64,000 nucleotides of DNA from Rhizobium sp. (GCA_002796995.1 PEKW01000007.1:372001-436000); one strand, 5' to 3'; counted from the stretch's first letter, positions 28,189 through 38,714 are shown. Numbers and translations are program-made. Notes: a model not told the origin generated them from the sequence alone.

Positions 28189-28836
28189 CTACCGACTTTG
28201 TTGTTGGGAAGTGTGGTCAGCGGCGATGCCATTCTTCAGCCGTGCCAGGCGGCTCTCGCCCGTCTCCTCCCCGAAACAGGACGTGAAGTCGGAGCAGTCT
28301 CGACAGCTTGGCGCAGTGCAGAGCGAAAACCCTTCTGCCTCGCAAAGCGTGCGATAGAAGTACTTCTTCCACTTCATGTTTTCGGTATTGCCCTGGGCAA
28401 GGGTGGGGAAATGCCGGTTCAGGAGGCGCGTCAACTCGGCTCTTTCGAAAAGGCCGAGATCTTGCCAGAGGTGGTCGTCGCGCATAGATCGCCTTGCGAG
28501 GATACGGGCGAAATAGGCGCTCTTGTCGAGACGGCGATCCGCATGCTGCAGCAACAGAGCCAGAAGCAGGTCTTCCTCCTCCGTCCGCTCGGGCTCCTTT
28601 CCTGCCGGGTCAAGCTCGACAAGATCGAATGATGCGACCGGAAAGCTGATCGCGATCAACCGCAGAAGGCTCCGGGGCCCAAGACCGGTTGATTCGGTCA
28701 GTGTGTAGCGGCCTGCAAGCGCTTCATCGCGCGCGCGAGACAAGACGCAGGCCAGCACATGCTGGTCGAAGGCGGTTTCCGAGTCGATCGCAGGCCATTG
28801 GCCGGCGATCAGGCTGGCATAGTGTTCGGCGAACAT
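28189..28836 (-). CDS. nifQ: NifQ, molybdenum donor for FeMo-cofactor
   Basis: 215 residues. NifQ supplies molybdenum for FeMo-co assembly on NifEN. The diagnostic C-terminal Fe-S/Mo motif is present: C-x4-C-x2-C-x5-C in LCTAPSCRDCSDFTSC, preceded by MKWKKYFYRTLCE. A strong GGAGG site precedes the ATG. It is last in the nifENX...fdxB chain, 40 bases after fdxB, and convergent with the two-component operon. Confidence 0.93.
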   Translation of the reverse strand: MFAEHYASLIAGQWPAIDSETAFDQHVLACVLSRARDEALAGRYTLTESTGLGPRSLLRLIAISFPVASFDLVELDPAGKEPERTEEEDLLLALLLQHADRRLDKSAYFARILARRSMRDDHLWQDLGLFERAELTRLLNRHFPTLAQGNTENMKWKKYFYRTLCEAEGFSLCTAPSCRDCSDFTSCFGEETGESRLARLKNGIAADHTSQQQSR

Positions 28837-28875
28837 GGTTTGACCTCCTTTCAGGCGAGGGATTCAAGGCCCGGG

Positions 28876-29199
28876 TTACGCAGCCGCAAGCCGGCTCGCC
28901 GTCACATGGGTCTGGCAATTCTTCGGGCACACGCGCGCGCAGGCCCCGCAGCCGATACAAGCGCCGGCCTGATCGACGACCATGATCATGCGGTTCAGTT
29001 CGCCGTCGAAATCATCCCCCTCTTCCTCGTCGCAGAGACCGAGGACCACGCCATCCTCATCGACGCCATAGAGATGCATGACGCCACGCGAGCAGACCTT
29101 GAAGCACCGGCCGCAGCCGATGCAGGTTTTGCCGTCGATCGCCGTCAGGTAGTCCGGCATCCAGCTTGAACCATCGCGGGTAGCAAAGGGGCCGTACAT
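28876..29199 (-). CDS. fdxB: FdxB, nif-specific ferredoxin III
   Basis: A 107-residue 2[4Fe-4S] ferredoxin with motifs CIGCGRCFKVC and CIGCGACARVC separated by an unusual acidic insert (CDEEEGDDFDGE), characteristic of the nif ferredoxin III family. It probably donates electrons to FeMo-co assembly. It overlaps the upstream small gene by ATGA. Confidence 0.93.
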   Translation of the reverse strand: MYGPFATRDGSSWMPDYLTAIDGKTCIGCGRCFKVCSRGVMHLYGVDEDGVVLGLCDEEEGDDFDGELNRMIMVVDQAGACIGCGACARVCPKNCQTHVTASRLAAA

Positions 29200-29399
29200 C
29201 AGACGCCCTCCATCGCCGCGAGCTCGGCCTTCGCCGCATCGAGCTCGGCAAAGACGCCATAGGTCTTTTCGGCGACCGTGATGATTTCCGCCCAGTTGAT
29301 CGGCAGGTCCTCGGCCAGATCATGCAGTTCCATCTTGGCAATTCCCGCACGAGAGTTGAGCTTGCGGACCTTCTTCTGCAGCTCTTCGAGTTTCGACAT
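29199..29399 (-). CDS. Small nif-cluster coiled-coil protein (DUF683 / CCE_0567 family)
   Basis: 66 residues, almost entirely helical and charged (KLEELQKKVRKLNSRAGIAK; LHDLAEDLP). Proteins of this type sit between nifX-associated genes and fdxB in many diazotrophs; the family is described as small metal-associated helical-hairpin proteins of uncertain role. ATG at 29399 has GGGAGG five bases upstream; GTG at 29405 is less likely. Confidence 0.88.
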   Translation of the reverse strand: MSKLEELQKKVRKLNSRAGIAKMELHDLAEDLPINWAEIITVAEKTYGVFAELDAAKAELAAMEGV

Positions 29400-29414
29400 C
29401 GCCACCTCCCGCCT

Positions 29415-29900
29415 TCAGTATTTCGCCACGTCCGGGAATTTCCCGACCATTTCGACAGCGTCCTGCACCAGCTTGTTGCCGGCCTCGGCAAGCTTGGAGA
29501 GGTTTTCGAAACCGAAGCGGTGCACGTCGCGCAAGGTCTTCAGCACGACGACGAGGCGGCCGGTCGTCAGCAGCACGCGGCCAAAACCCTCATGGCTCAT
29601 CTTCATCATCGGCGAAGCCATGATCCCGGTTTCCTGCTCGATGGCCAGCCCGACCGCTGAATAGAAGATTTCCAGCCGCCAGAGCACATCCGGGTCGGGA
29701 TCGCCGATGATCGGAATCTCCCGGCGCTGCTCCTTCGTCACGATGAAGTCGGTGAGGATGGAAGCATCCGAGCGCCCCTCCCAGGCGTCATAGGTATCCT
29801 GAGCGCGCATCAGCCGCACGAGGCACTTCATGAACGGCGTCTCCATGGCGTCGACGTCGTCGTTTGCAGCGGTCTTTTTGAGAACGGCAGTCGGGGTCAT
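29415..29900 (-). CDS. NifX-associated nitrogen fixation protein (DUF269)
   Basis: 161 residues. It matches the conserved NifX-associated family: [20 protein letters not shown], then [20 protein letters not shown] and [15 protein letters not shown]. The gene follows nifX by 15 bases. The exact function is not settled; a role in cofactor assembly or maturation is presumed from constant neighbourhood. Confidence 0.92.
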   Translation of the reverse strand: MTPTAVLKKTAANDDVDAMETPFMKCLVRLMRAQDTYDAWEGRSDASILTDFIVTKEQRREIPIIGDPDPDVLWRLEIFYSAVGLAIEQETGIMASPMMKMSHEGFGRVLLTTGRLVVVLKTLRDVHRFGFENLSKLAEAGNKLVQDAVEMVGKFPDVAKY

Positions 29901-29915
29901 GGGCGGTCTCCTTTT

Positions 29916-30413
29916 TCAATCTTCGTCGTCGAAGGACGGTTTGGTGACGGAAACGCCGGCCTCGGCCAGCACCTTGCGCAGCCAGGGCGGCGGCGCGGTC
30001 TTGAGCATTGTCCGGGTGCGCGACAGCACCTCCTCGATGGAGGAAGGCTGGGGCACCTTGATCGGGTGGATCTTCGCCGAGACGACCTTGGCGGCGGACG
30101 GGCCGCCGATCGCCAGGCAGAACAACAGGTGGCAACCCTTGAGCGCCTCGACCTTCGGCGTGATCCGATCGTCGCCCTCGGTCTTGTGCTTGCCGCTCTC
30201 GTCGGACACATCGCCGAAACCGACCGCCTCGACGAAATTCCAGCGTTCGGGCGTCACGTCATAGACCGCAAACAGCTTCGCCGAACCGAAATGGGCGTTC
30301 AGCCCCTTCATGTCCTGCGTCGCGATCGCGATGCGCAATGCCCCCTTGGGGCGTTCGGGCGCAGGTGCCTGACCCTCGTCAGTGACGAGTGAAAGACGTC
30401 GGACAGCTGTCAT
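29916..30413 (-). CDS. nifX: NifX, FeMo-co precursor carrier
   Basis: 165 residues. NifX binds NifB-co/VK cluster intermediates during FeMo-co synthesis. The dinitrogenase-associated fold is recognisable (RIAIATQDMKGLNAHFGSAK, CHLLFCLAIGGPSAAKVV). The start overlaps the end of nifN by 35 bases, so translation of the two is likely coupled. Confidence 0.92.
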   Translation of the reverse strand: MTAVRRLSLVTDEGQAPAPERPKGALRIAIATQDMKGLNAHFGSAKLFAVYDVTPERWNFVEAVGFGDVSDESGKHKTEGDDRITPKVEALKGCHLLFCLAIGGPSAAKVVSAKIHPIKVPQPSSIEEVLSRTRTMLKTAPPPWLRKVLAEAGVSVTKPSFDDED

Positions 30414-31767
30414 TGTCGGTCTCCCTGTTGCGGAAAGGATTGAGCCCTTCAGGCGTCGGCTGATGCTGGTTGGCCTGGAAGATATTGGCCGCCTCGAAGA
30501 TCAGGTCGCGGGCGCCCTCGTAGAGTACGGTGAGCTTGTGCTGGCTGCCGAGCCGGTCGAAGATCGGGAAGCCGACGCGCATCAGCGGCACGCCGAGGCG
30601 TTCGGCGGCCTGCCGGCCATGCGAATGGGTAACGATGAGATCGACCTCAGCAGCTTGCGCCATCGCCTCCAGATCGGCGAGGTCGCCGACCTGAACCACC
30701 TCGGCCTGGACCTTCGACAGGATGCGGCTGGTGCCGGTGGTGGTGACCGCCGCCGTGATCTCGGCGCCCAGACCGGTGAAGAAGGTCGAGAGCTGATAGA
30801 GATGGTCCGGCTCGGCGGCGATCGCGATCCGCTTGCCACCGAAATGGAAATGACCGTCCAGCAGCGCGTCCTGCAACTGGGCCCGGCGGCGGCGGACCCG
30901 GGCCGGCACCGGATTGCCGGAAATCATTGCCAGCATGGTGATGAAGCGGTCGATCGCCTTCATGCCCGAGAGCTGCTGAAACAGAGCGTAAGGCACGCCG
31001 GTTCTTGCCTGCAAGGCCTCCGCCGGTCCGCGCATGTGCTCGCCGATGGCGATTGCCTGGAAGCAGGTTCCGAGATCGCGGATGTCCTCGACCTTCGTGC
31101 CGCCATAAGTGGTCGGGATCCAGCGGTCGGGCACCGTTCCGTCAAGCGCGCCGGAGACGTCCGGCAGGATCACCGGCGTCAGGCCGAAACTTTCCACCGT
31201 TTCGCGGATATGCTCGATATCGGCGACCGTCAGGTGCCAGCCAGGCAGGATCGCCACTTTTTTCGGGTCACGCACCCGTTCGCCGGGCACAGTCACGCCC
31301 TCGATCATCGAGGTAACGGCCTTGGCCCAGCCCTCCTCGATGGCGCCGTCGAAATCCGGCGTGGTCGACAGCACGACTTCGGTGCCGGCCAGGTCCTCGG
31401 CGCGGCGCGCCTTGATCGCTGCGACATCGCCGGCGAAATCCTCGCCGCGGGTTTCCACCAGCGCCGTGGTGCAGATGCCGATCAGCGACGGCTTGGTGCG
31501 GCTCTTCAGGTTGAGGATCGCCTCTTCCAGGTGGTCGGCCCCGCCGAGAATGGTCGCCACCTCGTCCATGGCGGTGGTCTGCAGCGGGATGGTTTCCTTG
31601 AAATGGCGCACGAACAGCACCAGTGCGAAGGAGGTGCAGCCCTGGCTGCCGTGAAACAGCGGCATGGCGCCATCGACGCCGAGATAGGCGAAGGCGGCAC
31701 CCAGCGGCTGCGAGGATTTGAGCGGATTGACCGCCGCGGATTTGGTCGGGTGCAATACGCGGGCCAT
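30379..31767 (-). CDS. nifN: NifN, FeMo-co scaffold beta-like subunit
   Basis: 462 residues. With NifE it forms the scaffold on which FeMo-co is completed. The N-terminus NPLKSSQPLGAAFAYLGVDG and GSQGCTSFALVLFVRHFKE correspond to the NifK-like P-cluster region. ATG at 31767 overlaps the nifE stop (ATGA) and has GGGAG eight bases away; ATG at 31773 is less well spaced. Confidence 0.95.
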   Translation of the reverse strand: MARVLHPTKSAAVNPLKSSQPLGAAFAYLGVDGAMPLFHGSQGCTSFALVLFVRHFKETIPLQTTAMDEVATILGGADHLEEAILNLKSRTKPSLIGICTTALVETRGEDFAGDVAAIKARRAEDLAGTEVVLSTTPDFDGAIEEGWAKAVTSMIEGVTVPGERVRDPKKVAILPGWHLTVADIEHIRETVESFGLTPVILPDVSGALDGTVPDRWIPTTYGGTKVEDIRDLGTCFQAIAIGEHMRGPAEALQARTGVPYALFQQLSGMKAIDRFITMLAMISGNPVPARVRRRRAQLQDALLDGHFHFGGKRIAIAAEPDHLYQLSTFFTGLGAEITAAVTTTGTSRILSKVQAEVVQVGDLADLEAMAQAAEVDLIVTHSHGRQAAERLGVPLMRVGFPIFDRLGSQHKLTVLYEGARDLIFEAANIFQANQHQPTPEGLNPFRNRETDNDSCPTSFTRH

Positions 31768-33272
31768 CAGCATTCTCCCATGTCGTCGGCGGTGGTGGAC
31801 AGAAATTTTCGGAACGCATGGGCTGGCGTCGGCAGCGCCGCCTCATCGGTTGCGGCAGACACAACGGCGGCGATTTCGGCCGGATTGCCCTCTCTGTCCC
31901 AGGGACAGGGTTCGCGCACCGTCTGCCAGACCGGATTGTGGATGGCGATGTCGATCTGGCGCACCAGCTCCACCATGCCGTCATAGCCGGCATAGGGATG
32001 ATGGCGTTCCTGGTTGATATCGAGCCAGGGCATCTTGGCTTTCAGCGCGATGAACTGGGTGCGGCCACCCGACAGCATGATATCGGCCTTGTGCTCGGCC
32101 AGCATGGCGTAGAGATCGCGCGGCGCCATGCTGTCGAACATGTGGTTCTCGTCCTTGAGGATCTGCTTGATGCGCTCCTTGTCCTCGGGCGTCGATTTCT
32201 TAACCGAGGTGCCGACGATCTCGATGCCGATCTCCTGCAATGCATGCACCACCGACCAGGACTTCACGCCGCCTGTGTTGAGCAGCACACGCTTGCCTTC
32301 AAGGCGGGGACGGAATCCCTCGAGAGCGGCCCAGGCGGTGGCCTCCTCCTCCTCGATGAGGGATTCCGTCCTTTCAAGGAGCGCAGGGTCGGCTCCTTGA
32401 TTGACCAGCAGCCGCGCCAGTTGGCGCAGCGCGTCGGATGTGTCTGAAATGCCGTAGAACGAGCCCTCGAAATAGGGAATGCCCCAGCGCTCCTCCATCT
32501 TGCGGGCAAGATTGATGAGGGCGGTCGAACAGACCATCATCGTCGCGCGCGCCCGGTGGGCGGTGGCGACGTCGTGGTAGCGGGCATCGCCGGGAATGCA
32601 TGCGCGTATCCGCATCCCCAATCTTTCGAGCAGCGGCTTGACCATCCAGAATTCGCCGGACAGGTTGAACTCGCCGAGAATGTTGACGTCCATGTCGGTG
32701 GCGTCATCCGGCTCCCGCGTGCCGATCACATGGTCGAGCAGCGCCTCGCCGGCCAGCTTGTTGCCAAGGTTTTTCGAGCCGACAAAGCCGGGCGCGTTGA
32801 CCGGCACCACGGGAAGCCCGAATTTCTCCGCCGCGCGGCGGCAGACGGCCTCGATATCGTCGCCGATCAGCGCCGTCACGCAGGTGGAATAGACGAAGAT
32901 CGCCGGCGGAGCGTAGTTTTCCGAAATTTCGCGGATCGCCCTGAACAGCTTTCGTTCTCCCTGGCCCATGACGATGTCGAGTTCGGTGAGATCGGTGGTG
33001 AAGCTGGTGCGCCAAAGGCTGGGCCCCGAGGAGGCAGCCCCGCGGTTGTCCCAGGAATTGCCCTCGCAGGCGAGCGGTGCATGGATCAGATGGGCGACAT
33101 CGGTGATCGGCTGCAGCACGATCTTGGCGCCGTCAAAGGCGCAGCCGCCGGCCGCCGCCCCCGGCGTCAGCGGCTTGGAACAGCCCTTCTTGCGCGCCTT
33201 GGCATCCTTGCCCTGGTTCTTGTCGCAACCGGGCTCGTTGAACACGTCGTCGATCTTTGCTTTCAGCGACAT
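31767..33272 (-). CDS. nifE: NifE, FeMo-co scaffold alpha-like subunit
   Basis: 501 residues, with the alpha-type scaffold features. N-terminal cysteines around GCAFDGAKIVLQPITDVAHL and APLACEGNSWDNRG, and [17 protein letters not shown], mark the Fe-S region. It has its own sigma-54 promoter and NifA site just upstream, so it starts the nifENX transcription unit separately from nifHDK. Confidence 0.95.
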   Translation of the reverse strand: MSLKAKIDDVFNEPGCDKNQGKDAKARKKGCSKPLTPGAAAGGCAFDGAKIVLQPITDVAHLIHAPLACEGNSWDNRGAASSGPSLWRTSFTTDLTELDIVMGQGERKLFRAIREISENYAPPAIFVYSTCVTALIGDDIEAVCRRAAEKFGLPVVPVNAPGFVGSKNLGNKLAGEALLDHVIGTREPDDATDMDVNILGEFNLSGEFWMVKPLLERLGMRIRACIPGDARYHDVATAHRARATMMVCSTALINLARKMEERWGIPYFEGSFYGISDTSDALRQLARLLVNQGADPALLERTESLIEEEEATAWAALEGFRPRLEGKRVLLNTGGVKSWSVVHALQEIGIEIVGTSVKKSTPEDKERIKQILKDENHMFDSMAPRDLYAMLAEHKADIMLSGGRTQFIALKAKMPWLDINQERHHPYAGYDGMVELVRQIDIAIHNPVWQTVREPCPWDREGNPAEIAAVVSAATDEAALPTPAHAFRKFLSTTADDMGEC

Positions 33273-33325
33273 TGGCGCGATCCTTGTTCGAACCACCTCC
33301 GGAAAGGAGGCGACAAACAGAACTC

Positions 33326-33341
33326 TGCAAGCGGCATGCCA
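33326..33341 (-). promoter_or_regulatory. Sigma-54 promoter of nifE
   Basis: On the minus strand TGGCATG-CCGC-TTGCA is a full -24/-12 element with GG and GC ten bases apart, about 54 bp from the nifE start. Confidence 0.85.
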
Positions 33342-33426
33342 GCATCAAGGAAAGCAGTTTTTCATAGGGAATTCATGACGTTCCGGAATCTCCCGGAATC
33401 CGGTTGCGACAAAATTGTTGTCGGCT

Positions 33427-33442
33427 TGTCAGCTTCCCGACA
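33427..33442 (-). promoter_or_regulatory. NifA upstream activator site for nifE
   Basis: A perfect TGT-N10-ACA (palindromic consensus), centred about 93 bp upstream of the -24 element of nifE, squeezed between vapC and the promoter. Confidence 0.8.
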
Positions 33443-33448
33443 AAGCAG

Positions 33449-33841
33449 TCAGGCAAAGCCGATTGCCGGGCGGATATCGGTCCGTACAAAATCGTTGCCG
33501 ACGAACAGCAGCGGCAAGTCGCGATCCTTCGCCAGGGCGTAGGCAAAGCAATCTCCGAAATTGAGACCGGCAGGATGAAAGCCCTTGCCCCATTGGCGGT
33601 AGATGGCACCGATCTGTTGCGCGACCTCCTCCGTGACCGGAACGATCTCCGGCTTGATCCGCGCCAGAAGCTCGTCAAGCCTTTCGAAAATACCCCGCCT
33701 GCTGGCCACGATATACATTTCAGACAACGTTCCCGCCGATATAAGAACGTCGCCTGACATCGCCAATCGGTTGGCCAACTCACCCGCCCCGGGCTCTCGC
33801 AAGAGGATCGCCAGCATCGCCGACGTGTCTACGACAATCAC
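33449..33841 (-). CDS. vapC: VapC-type PIN-domain toxin ribonuclease
   Basis: A 130-residue PIN domain. The acidic active-site residues are visible: Asp in IVVDTSAML, Glu in TLSEMY, and Asp in LNFGDCFAYALAK, ending LLFVGNDF. VapC toxins cut tRNA or other RNA when free of antitoxin. It overlaps vapB by ATGA. It lies between nifK and the nifE promoter, in the same direction as both. Confidence 0.9.
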   Translation of the reverse strand: MIVVDTSAMLAILLREPGAGELANRLAMSGDVLISAGTLSEMYIVASRRGIFERLDELLARIKPEIVPVTEEVAQQIGAIYRQWGKGFHPAGLNFGDCFAYALAKDRDLPLLFVGNDFVRTDIRPAIGFA

Positions 33842-34101
33842 GCGGGCAGTCCGGTCTCGGGATCGTAGAGAAAATCCTGACTGCGCGCCGCATCGGGGCC
33901 GGGTGTCGCTTCCTCCGCGGCGCGGCGACTTATGTCATCAATGATCGCCAACTTCTCTTCGGGCGTTAGCGCTCTTTTCTCTTCCGCCTTCAACCTTACA
34001 ACCGCTTTTCCAGCGTCGGTCAGGACAATCTCCTCCCCCGCTACGGCGCGGCGGACAAGCTCGGCAAGTCTTTTGGCGGCTTCACTGACGGAAATGTTCA
34101 T
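33838..34101 (-). CDS. vapB: VapB-type antitoxin
   Basis: 87 residues of the Phd/PSK-like antitoxin type. The N-terminal DNA-binding part is MNISVSEAAKRLAELVRRAV and the GEEIVLTDAGKAVVRL strand is typical. The C-terminal tail would wrap VapC. ATG at 34101 has a GGAG six bases away; 34113 is an alternative. Its own promoter must lie after the nifK terminator. Confidence 0.88.
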   Translation of the reverse strand: MNISVSEAAKRLAELVRRAVAGEEIVLTDAGKAVVRLKAEEKRALTPEEKLAIIDDISRRAAEEATPGPDAARSQDFLYDPETGLPA

Positions 34102-34164
34102 GACTGTCTCCATGGTCCGACCGACATATACCACGACTGACCGCGAAAATCAGCGCCCAAAGCA

Positions 34165-34190
34165 AAACCGGCCCCAGGAGGAGCCGGTTT
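34165..34190 (-). terminator. Rho-independent terminator after nifK
   Basis: AAACCGGC and GCCGGTTT arms (8 bp, extended by three more pairs with one mismatch) are followed on the minus strand by TTTTGCTTT. It should end the nifHDK transcript before vapB. Confidence 0.7.
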
Positions 34191-34214
34191 CGGTGTTGCA
34201 GGATGCTGCCGGAC

Positions 34215-35756
34215 TCAGCGCGTCAGGTCGAAGGAATAGTCTGTCTTCGACGGGACGATCGTCTGCTGGTCGTAGACGTCGAAGAACTTGTCGAGGATCG
34301 TCGTCAGCACGCGCAAGCCGCCCTGATAGCCCATGACCGGGAAGCGGTGATGGTGATGGCGGTCGAAGATCGGGAAGGTCAGCCGCAGCAGCGGCGTGCC
34401 GGTGTCGCGCTCCAGATACTTGCCGTAGGAACTGCCGATCAACAGATCGACCGGCTCGGTAAAGAGCAGCGACCGCATGGCCCAGAGGTCCTTGCCGGGC
34501 CAGACCTGGCAATCCTTGCCGAAGGGCGAGGAGGCGAAGAGGTCCTTCATCTCGGCTTCCCAGGCGGCTGAGCCGTTGGTGGCCAGGCAATGGGTCGGTT
34601 CGCCGCCGGTTTCCAGGATGAAGCGGGCCATGCCATAGACGAAATCCGGGTCGCCATAGATCGCGTATTTCTTGCCATGCAGATAGGCCTGGCTGTCGGC
34701 CATGGCGTCGACCAGGCGGCCGCGCTCCATGCGCAGTTCTTCGGGGATCTCCTTGCCGGTCATCTCGGAGACCTTCATCAGCAGGTCGTCTGTGCCGCGA
34801 ACGCCCATCGGATAGTGCAGCGACGCGACCTTCTGGCCAACCTCCTTGCAATAGTCCTCGGTCTTGCGCGTGTTGTAATGCTGCAGCGACAGGGTCCACT
34901 CGGCATTCAACGCCGCCTTGACGTCGTCGATCTTCGTGCCGCCGTCATACATGCGGTATTCGCCGTCCGAGGGCGTGTCGTACTGGTCGGAGGCGTCCTG
35001 GATGAAGGTATAGTCGACCCCCATCATCGCCAGCATGCACTTGATCTCGCGGTTGTTGCCGACGCAGAAGCCGTCGAAGCCGGGGATCAGGTTGAACTTG
35101 CCCTTGATCTCCGTGCGCGGCTGGCCCTTCCAGAAATGCTCGAACACGCCGCGCACCATGTTGTCGTAGCCGTCGACATGGCTGCCGACAAAGGCCGGCG
35201 TATGGGCGAACGGCACGTCGTAATCGGCCGGCACCGAGCCTTCGTTCTTGGCATTCTCGATGAAGCTGCGCAGGTCGTCACCGATGACCTCGGCCATGCA
35301 GGTGGTCGAGACCGCGATCATCTTCGGCTCATAGAGAGTATAGGTATTGGCAAGCCCGTCGATCATGTTCTTCAGGCCGCCGAACACGGCCGCATCTTCC
35401 GTCATCGATGAGGAAACCGCCGACGACGGCTCCTTGAAATGACGCGACAGGTGCGAGCGGTAATAGGCGACGCAGCCCTGCGATCCATGCACGAAGGACA
35501 TGGTCTTCTCAAACCCGGCGGCGGCAAACACCGCGCCGAGCGGCTGACAGGCCTTGGCGGGATTGACGACAAGAGCCTCGCGGGCGAGATTCTTCTCGCG
35601 ATATTCCCAGGTCTTGGTCAATTCGCGCTGGTCGTCGACCCATTCGCCCGGATGCGGGCATTCGAAGGTTTCCTTCTTGTTCTTCAACATCTCGACATAT
35701 TCGGGCTCACGGAAGAGCGGGGCATGGTCGAGTACTTTTTCAGCCGACTGTGGCAT
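34215..35756 (-). CDS. nifK: Nitrogenase MoFe protein beta chain, NifK
   Basis: 513 residues. P-cluster cysteines are visible in [27 protein letters not shown] and [13 protein letters not shown]. The Ser of the beta P-cluster region ([15 protein letters not shown]) is also present. It forms the alpha2-beta2 dinitrogenase with NifD. A GGAGG site precedes the ATG. It is separated from nifD by 168 bases containing strong hairpins, longer than usual for this operon. Confidence 0.97.
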   Translation of the reverse strand: MPQSAEKVLDHAPLFREPEYVEMLKNKKETFECPHPGEWVDDQRELTKTWEYREKNLAREALVVNPAKACQPLGAVFAAAGFEKTMSFVHGSQGCVAYYRSHLSRHFKEPSSAVSSSMTEDAAVFGGLKNMIDGLANTYTLYEPKMIAVSTTCMAEVIGDDLRSFIENAKNEGSVPADYDVPFAHTPAFVGSHVDGYDNMVRGVFEHFWKGQPRTEIKGKFNLIPGFDGFCVGNNREIKCMLAMMGVDYTFIQDASDQYDTPSDGEYRMYDGGTKIDDVKAALNAEWTLSLQHYNTRKTEDYCKEVGQKVASLHYPMGVRGTDDLLMKVSEMTGKEIPEELRMERGRLVDAMADSQAYLHGKKYAIYGDPDFVYGMARFILETGGEPTHCLATNGSAAWEAEMKDLFASSPFGKDCQVWPGKDLWAMRSLLFTEPVDLLIGSSYGKYLERDTGTPLLRLTFPIFDRHHHHRFPVMGYQGGLRVLTTILDKFFDVYDQQTIVPSKTDYSFDLTR

Positions 35757-35864
35757 GACTGGTCACCTCCATCCTTGCAGGCCGCGCCATACGGCGGCAC
35801 TGGGACATATGAGACATTGAAAGGAACCGGACGGGCGCTGGCCCACCGGCGCTGGTTCATTCCG

Positions 35865-35919
35865 CCGGTCTCGCCGGACCGGATGTCGGCATTCCCGTTT
35901 CGCGGGCGAAGCGGGAATG
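35865..35919. repeat. Two intercistronic hairpins between nifD and nifK
   Basis: Arms at 35890-35902 and 35907-35919 (13 bp, one mismatch, loop CGGG) begin five bases after the nifD stop. A second hairpin, CCGGTC/GACCGG, lies at 35865-35882. No T-run follows on either strand, so they are not classical terminators; RNA-processing or stability elements, or a REP-like repeat, are more likely. Confidence 0.6.
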
Positions 35920-35924
35920 GTTCT

Positions 35925-37436
35925 TCATTCGGCGGCGATCGCCATCGGTGCCGGCGCCTTCTTCTTCCACGGTGCGTCGTAGAGGCCCCAGACCGGGTTG
36001 TTGATGGCCAGATCCATGTCGCGGGCGAAGATCGCGAAGCCGTCATAGCCGTGATAGGGGCCGGAATAGTCCCAGGAATGCATCTGGCGGAACGGGATGC
36101 CCATCTTCTGGACCGGGTACTTTTCCTTGATGCCCGAACCGACCAGATCGGGACGGATGCCCTCGATGAACTTTTCCAGCTCGTAGCCGGTGACGTCGTC
36201 ATAGATCAGCGTGCCGCTTTTGACGTAGTGGCTGGTGCGCTGGTAATCGTCGTTATGGCCGAACTCGTAGCCGGTGCCGACGATCTCCATGCCGAGATCC
36301 TCATAGGCCGTGATGACGTGGCGCGGGCGCAGGCCGCCGACATAGAGCATCACCGTCTTGCCCTTGAGGCGCGGGCGGAAACGGTCGATCACGGCATCGA
36401 CCAGCGGCCGGTACTTGGCGATGACGGCTTCGGCATTGGCCTCGATCTCCGGCCCGAAATACTTGGCGATCTTGCGCAGGCTGGATTCGATCTGGGAGGG
36501 ACCGAAGAAGTTGTATTCCGTCCAGGCGATGCCGTATTTCTCTTCCATGTGGCGGCAGATATAGTTCATCGACCGATAGCAATGGATGAGGTTGAGCTTT
36601 GCCTTCGGCGCCCGCTCGATTTCGGCAAGCGTCGCATCGCCCGACCAGTTGCCGACCACCCGCAGGCCCATTTCCTCAAGCAGGATGCGCGACGCCCAGG
36701 CATCGCCGCCGATATTGTAATCGCCGATGATGTTGACGTCGTAGGGCCCGGTCTCGAATTCGGCATGCTTGTCCTCGCCGGAGAACACCCAGTCGCGGAT
36801 CGCATCATTGGCGATGTGGTGGCCGAGCGACTGCGACACACCACGGAAACCTTCGCAGCGCACCGGCACGATGGTCTTGTTGATCTCTTTCTTCTTCTTA
36901 CGCGACACGGCTTCGATGTCGTCGCCGATCAGGCCGATTGGACATTCGGACTGGATCGTGACGCCGTTGTTGAGCGGGAAGAGCTGTTCGATCTCGTCGA
37001 TCACCTTTTCAAGCTTCTTGTCGCCGCCGAAGACGATGTCCTTCTCCTGGAAATCGGAGGTGAACTGCATGGTGACGAAGGTGTCGATGCCGGTCGTGCC
37101 GATATAGTAGTTGCGGCGTTGCGACCACGAATACTGGCCGCAGCCGACCGGTCCGTGGGAGATGTGGACCATGTCCTTGACCGGGCCCCAGACCACGCCC
37201 TTGGAGCCGGCATAGGCGCAGCCGCGAATGGTCATGACGCCCGGAATGGACTTGATGTTCGACTTCACGTCGCATTCGGAAAGCGGCTTGCCGTCCTCGG
37301 CATCGACCTCTTCGCCCGTCTTGGCGACGTTCAGGTGCTTCTTGCGGCGCTTGGCCGTCTTGTCGGGATAGTGCGACAGCACGTCCTCGATCAGTTTCTC
37401 GTGGAGCTGGCTGTCGTTTTCATAATCGAGGCTCAT
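35925..37436 (-). CDS. nifD: Nitrogenase MoFe protein alpha chain, NifD
   Basis: 503 residues. The FeMo-co ligands are both visible: Cys in [11 protein letters not shown] and His in [12 protein letters not shown]. The P-cluster cysteines lie in [17 protein letters not shown] and [11 protein letters not shown]. The sequence is Mo-type, without Vnf/Anf features. It is the second gene of nifHDK, 95 bases after nifH. Confidence 0.98.
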   Translation of the reverse strand: MSLDYENDSQLHEKLIEDVLSHYPDKTAKRRKKHLNVAKTGEEVDAEDGKPLSECDVKSNIKSIPGVMTIRGCAYAGSKGVVWGPVKDMVHISHGPVGCGQYSWSQRRNYYIGTTGIDTFVTMQFTSDFQEKDIVFGGDKKLEKVIDEIEQLFPLNNGVTIQSECPIGLIGDDIEAVSRKKKKEINKTIVPVRCEGFRGVSQSLGHHIANDAIRDWVFSGEDKHAEFETGPYDVNIIGDYNIGGDAWASRILLEEMGLRVVGNWSGDATLAEIERAPKAKLNLIHCYRSMNYICRHMEEKYGIAWTEYNFFGPSQIESSLRKIAKYFGPEIEANAEAVIAKYRPLVDAVIDRFRPRLKGKTVMLYVGGLRPRHVITAYEDLGMEIVGTGYEFGHNDDYQRTSHYVKSGTLIYDDVTGYELEKFIEGIRPDLVGSGIKEKYPVQKMGIPFRQMHSWDYSGPYHGYDGFAIFARDMDLAINNPVWGLYDAPWKKKAPAPMAIAAE

Positions 37437-37531
37437 GGCGTTCGACCCCTTCTGAAACAGGATGGCGGCACATCCGCCGGATTGAAAAGGAGCGCCGGGT
37501 CAAGGCCGGCGCCCGGTTTCGTCTGAGCCGG

Positions 37532-38449
<918 letters not shown>

Positions 38450-38520
38450 TTAAGCAACCGCGGCGAGGCCGCGAATTGGATACCGGATCGGCAGGCTTGA
38501 CCGCCGCCATCCCTCTCGTT

Positions 38521-38535
38521 TCAAAAGCCGTGCCA
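38521..38535 (-). promoter_or_regulatory. Sigma-54 promoter of nifHDK (variant -12)
   Basis: On the minus strand TGGCACG-GCTT-TTGA. The -24 half is perfect, but the -12 half has GA where GC is the rule; the other four sigma-54 promoters here have GC. It is about 90 bp from the nifH start. Confidence 0.8.
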
Positions 38536-38579
38536 GTTTCGAAAAGGCGAACGCGACAACATATTTTATCATTTAATTT

Positions 38580-38592
38580 CAATTGGTTGATG
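38580..38592 (-). promoter_or_regulatory. IHF-like site in the nifH upstream region
   Basis: On the minus strand CATCAACCAATTG matches the IHF consensus WATCAA-N4-TTR at all but the first base. It lies in an AT-rich patch between the promoter and the NifA site. Confidence 0.5.
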
Positions 38593-38627
38593 AACACGAA
38601 CGCAAACTACCGACTTCGACATCGGCC

Positions 38628-38643
38628 TGTCGCAGACGTGACA
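38628..38643. promoter_or_regulatory. NifA upstream activator site 1 (nifH side)
   Basis: A perfect TGT-N10-ACA centred about 100 bp upstream of the nifH -24 element, and also about 140 bp from the divergent promoter. Confidence 0.85.
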
Positions 38644-38714
38644 AACCCGACAGCCGCCCTCTGTTTTGTAGGATGGCGCCCAGCACTGTCGGGCCACTGT
38701 CGCATTGTCGACGT

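Noticed and set aside
35439..37526. A 695-codon plus-strand frame opposite nifD and nifK
   Set aside because: Antisense shadow of nifD and the start of nifK; no ribosome site and no family resemblance.
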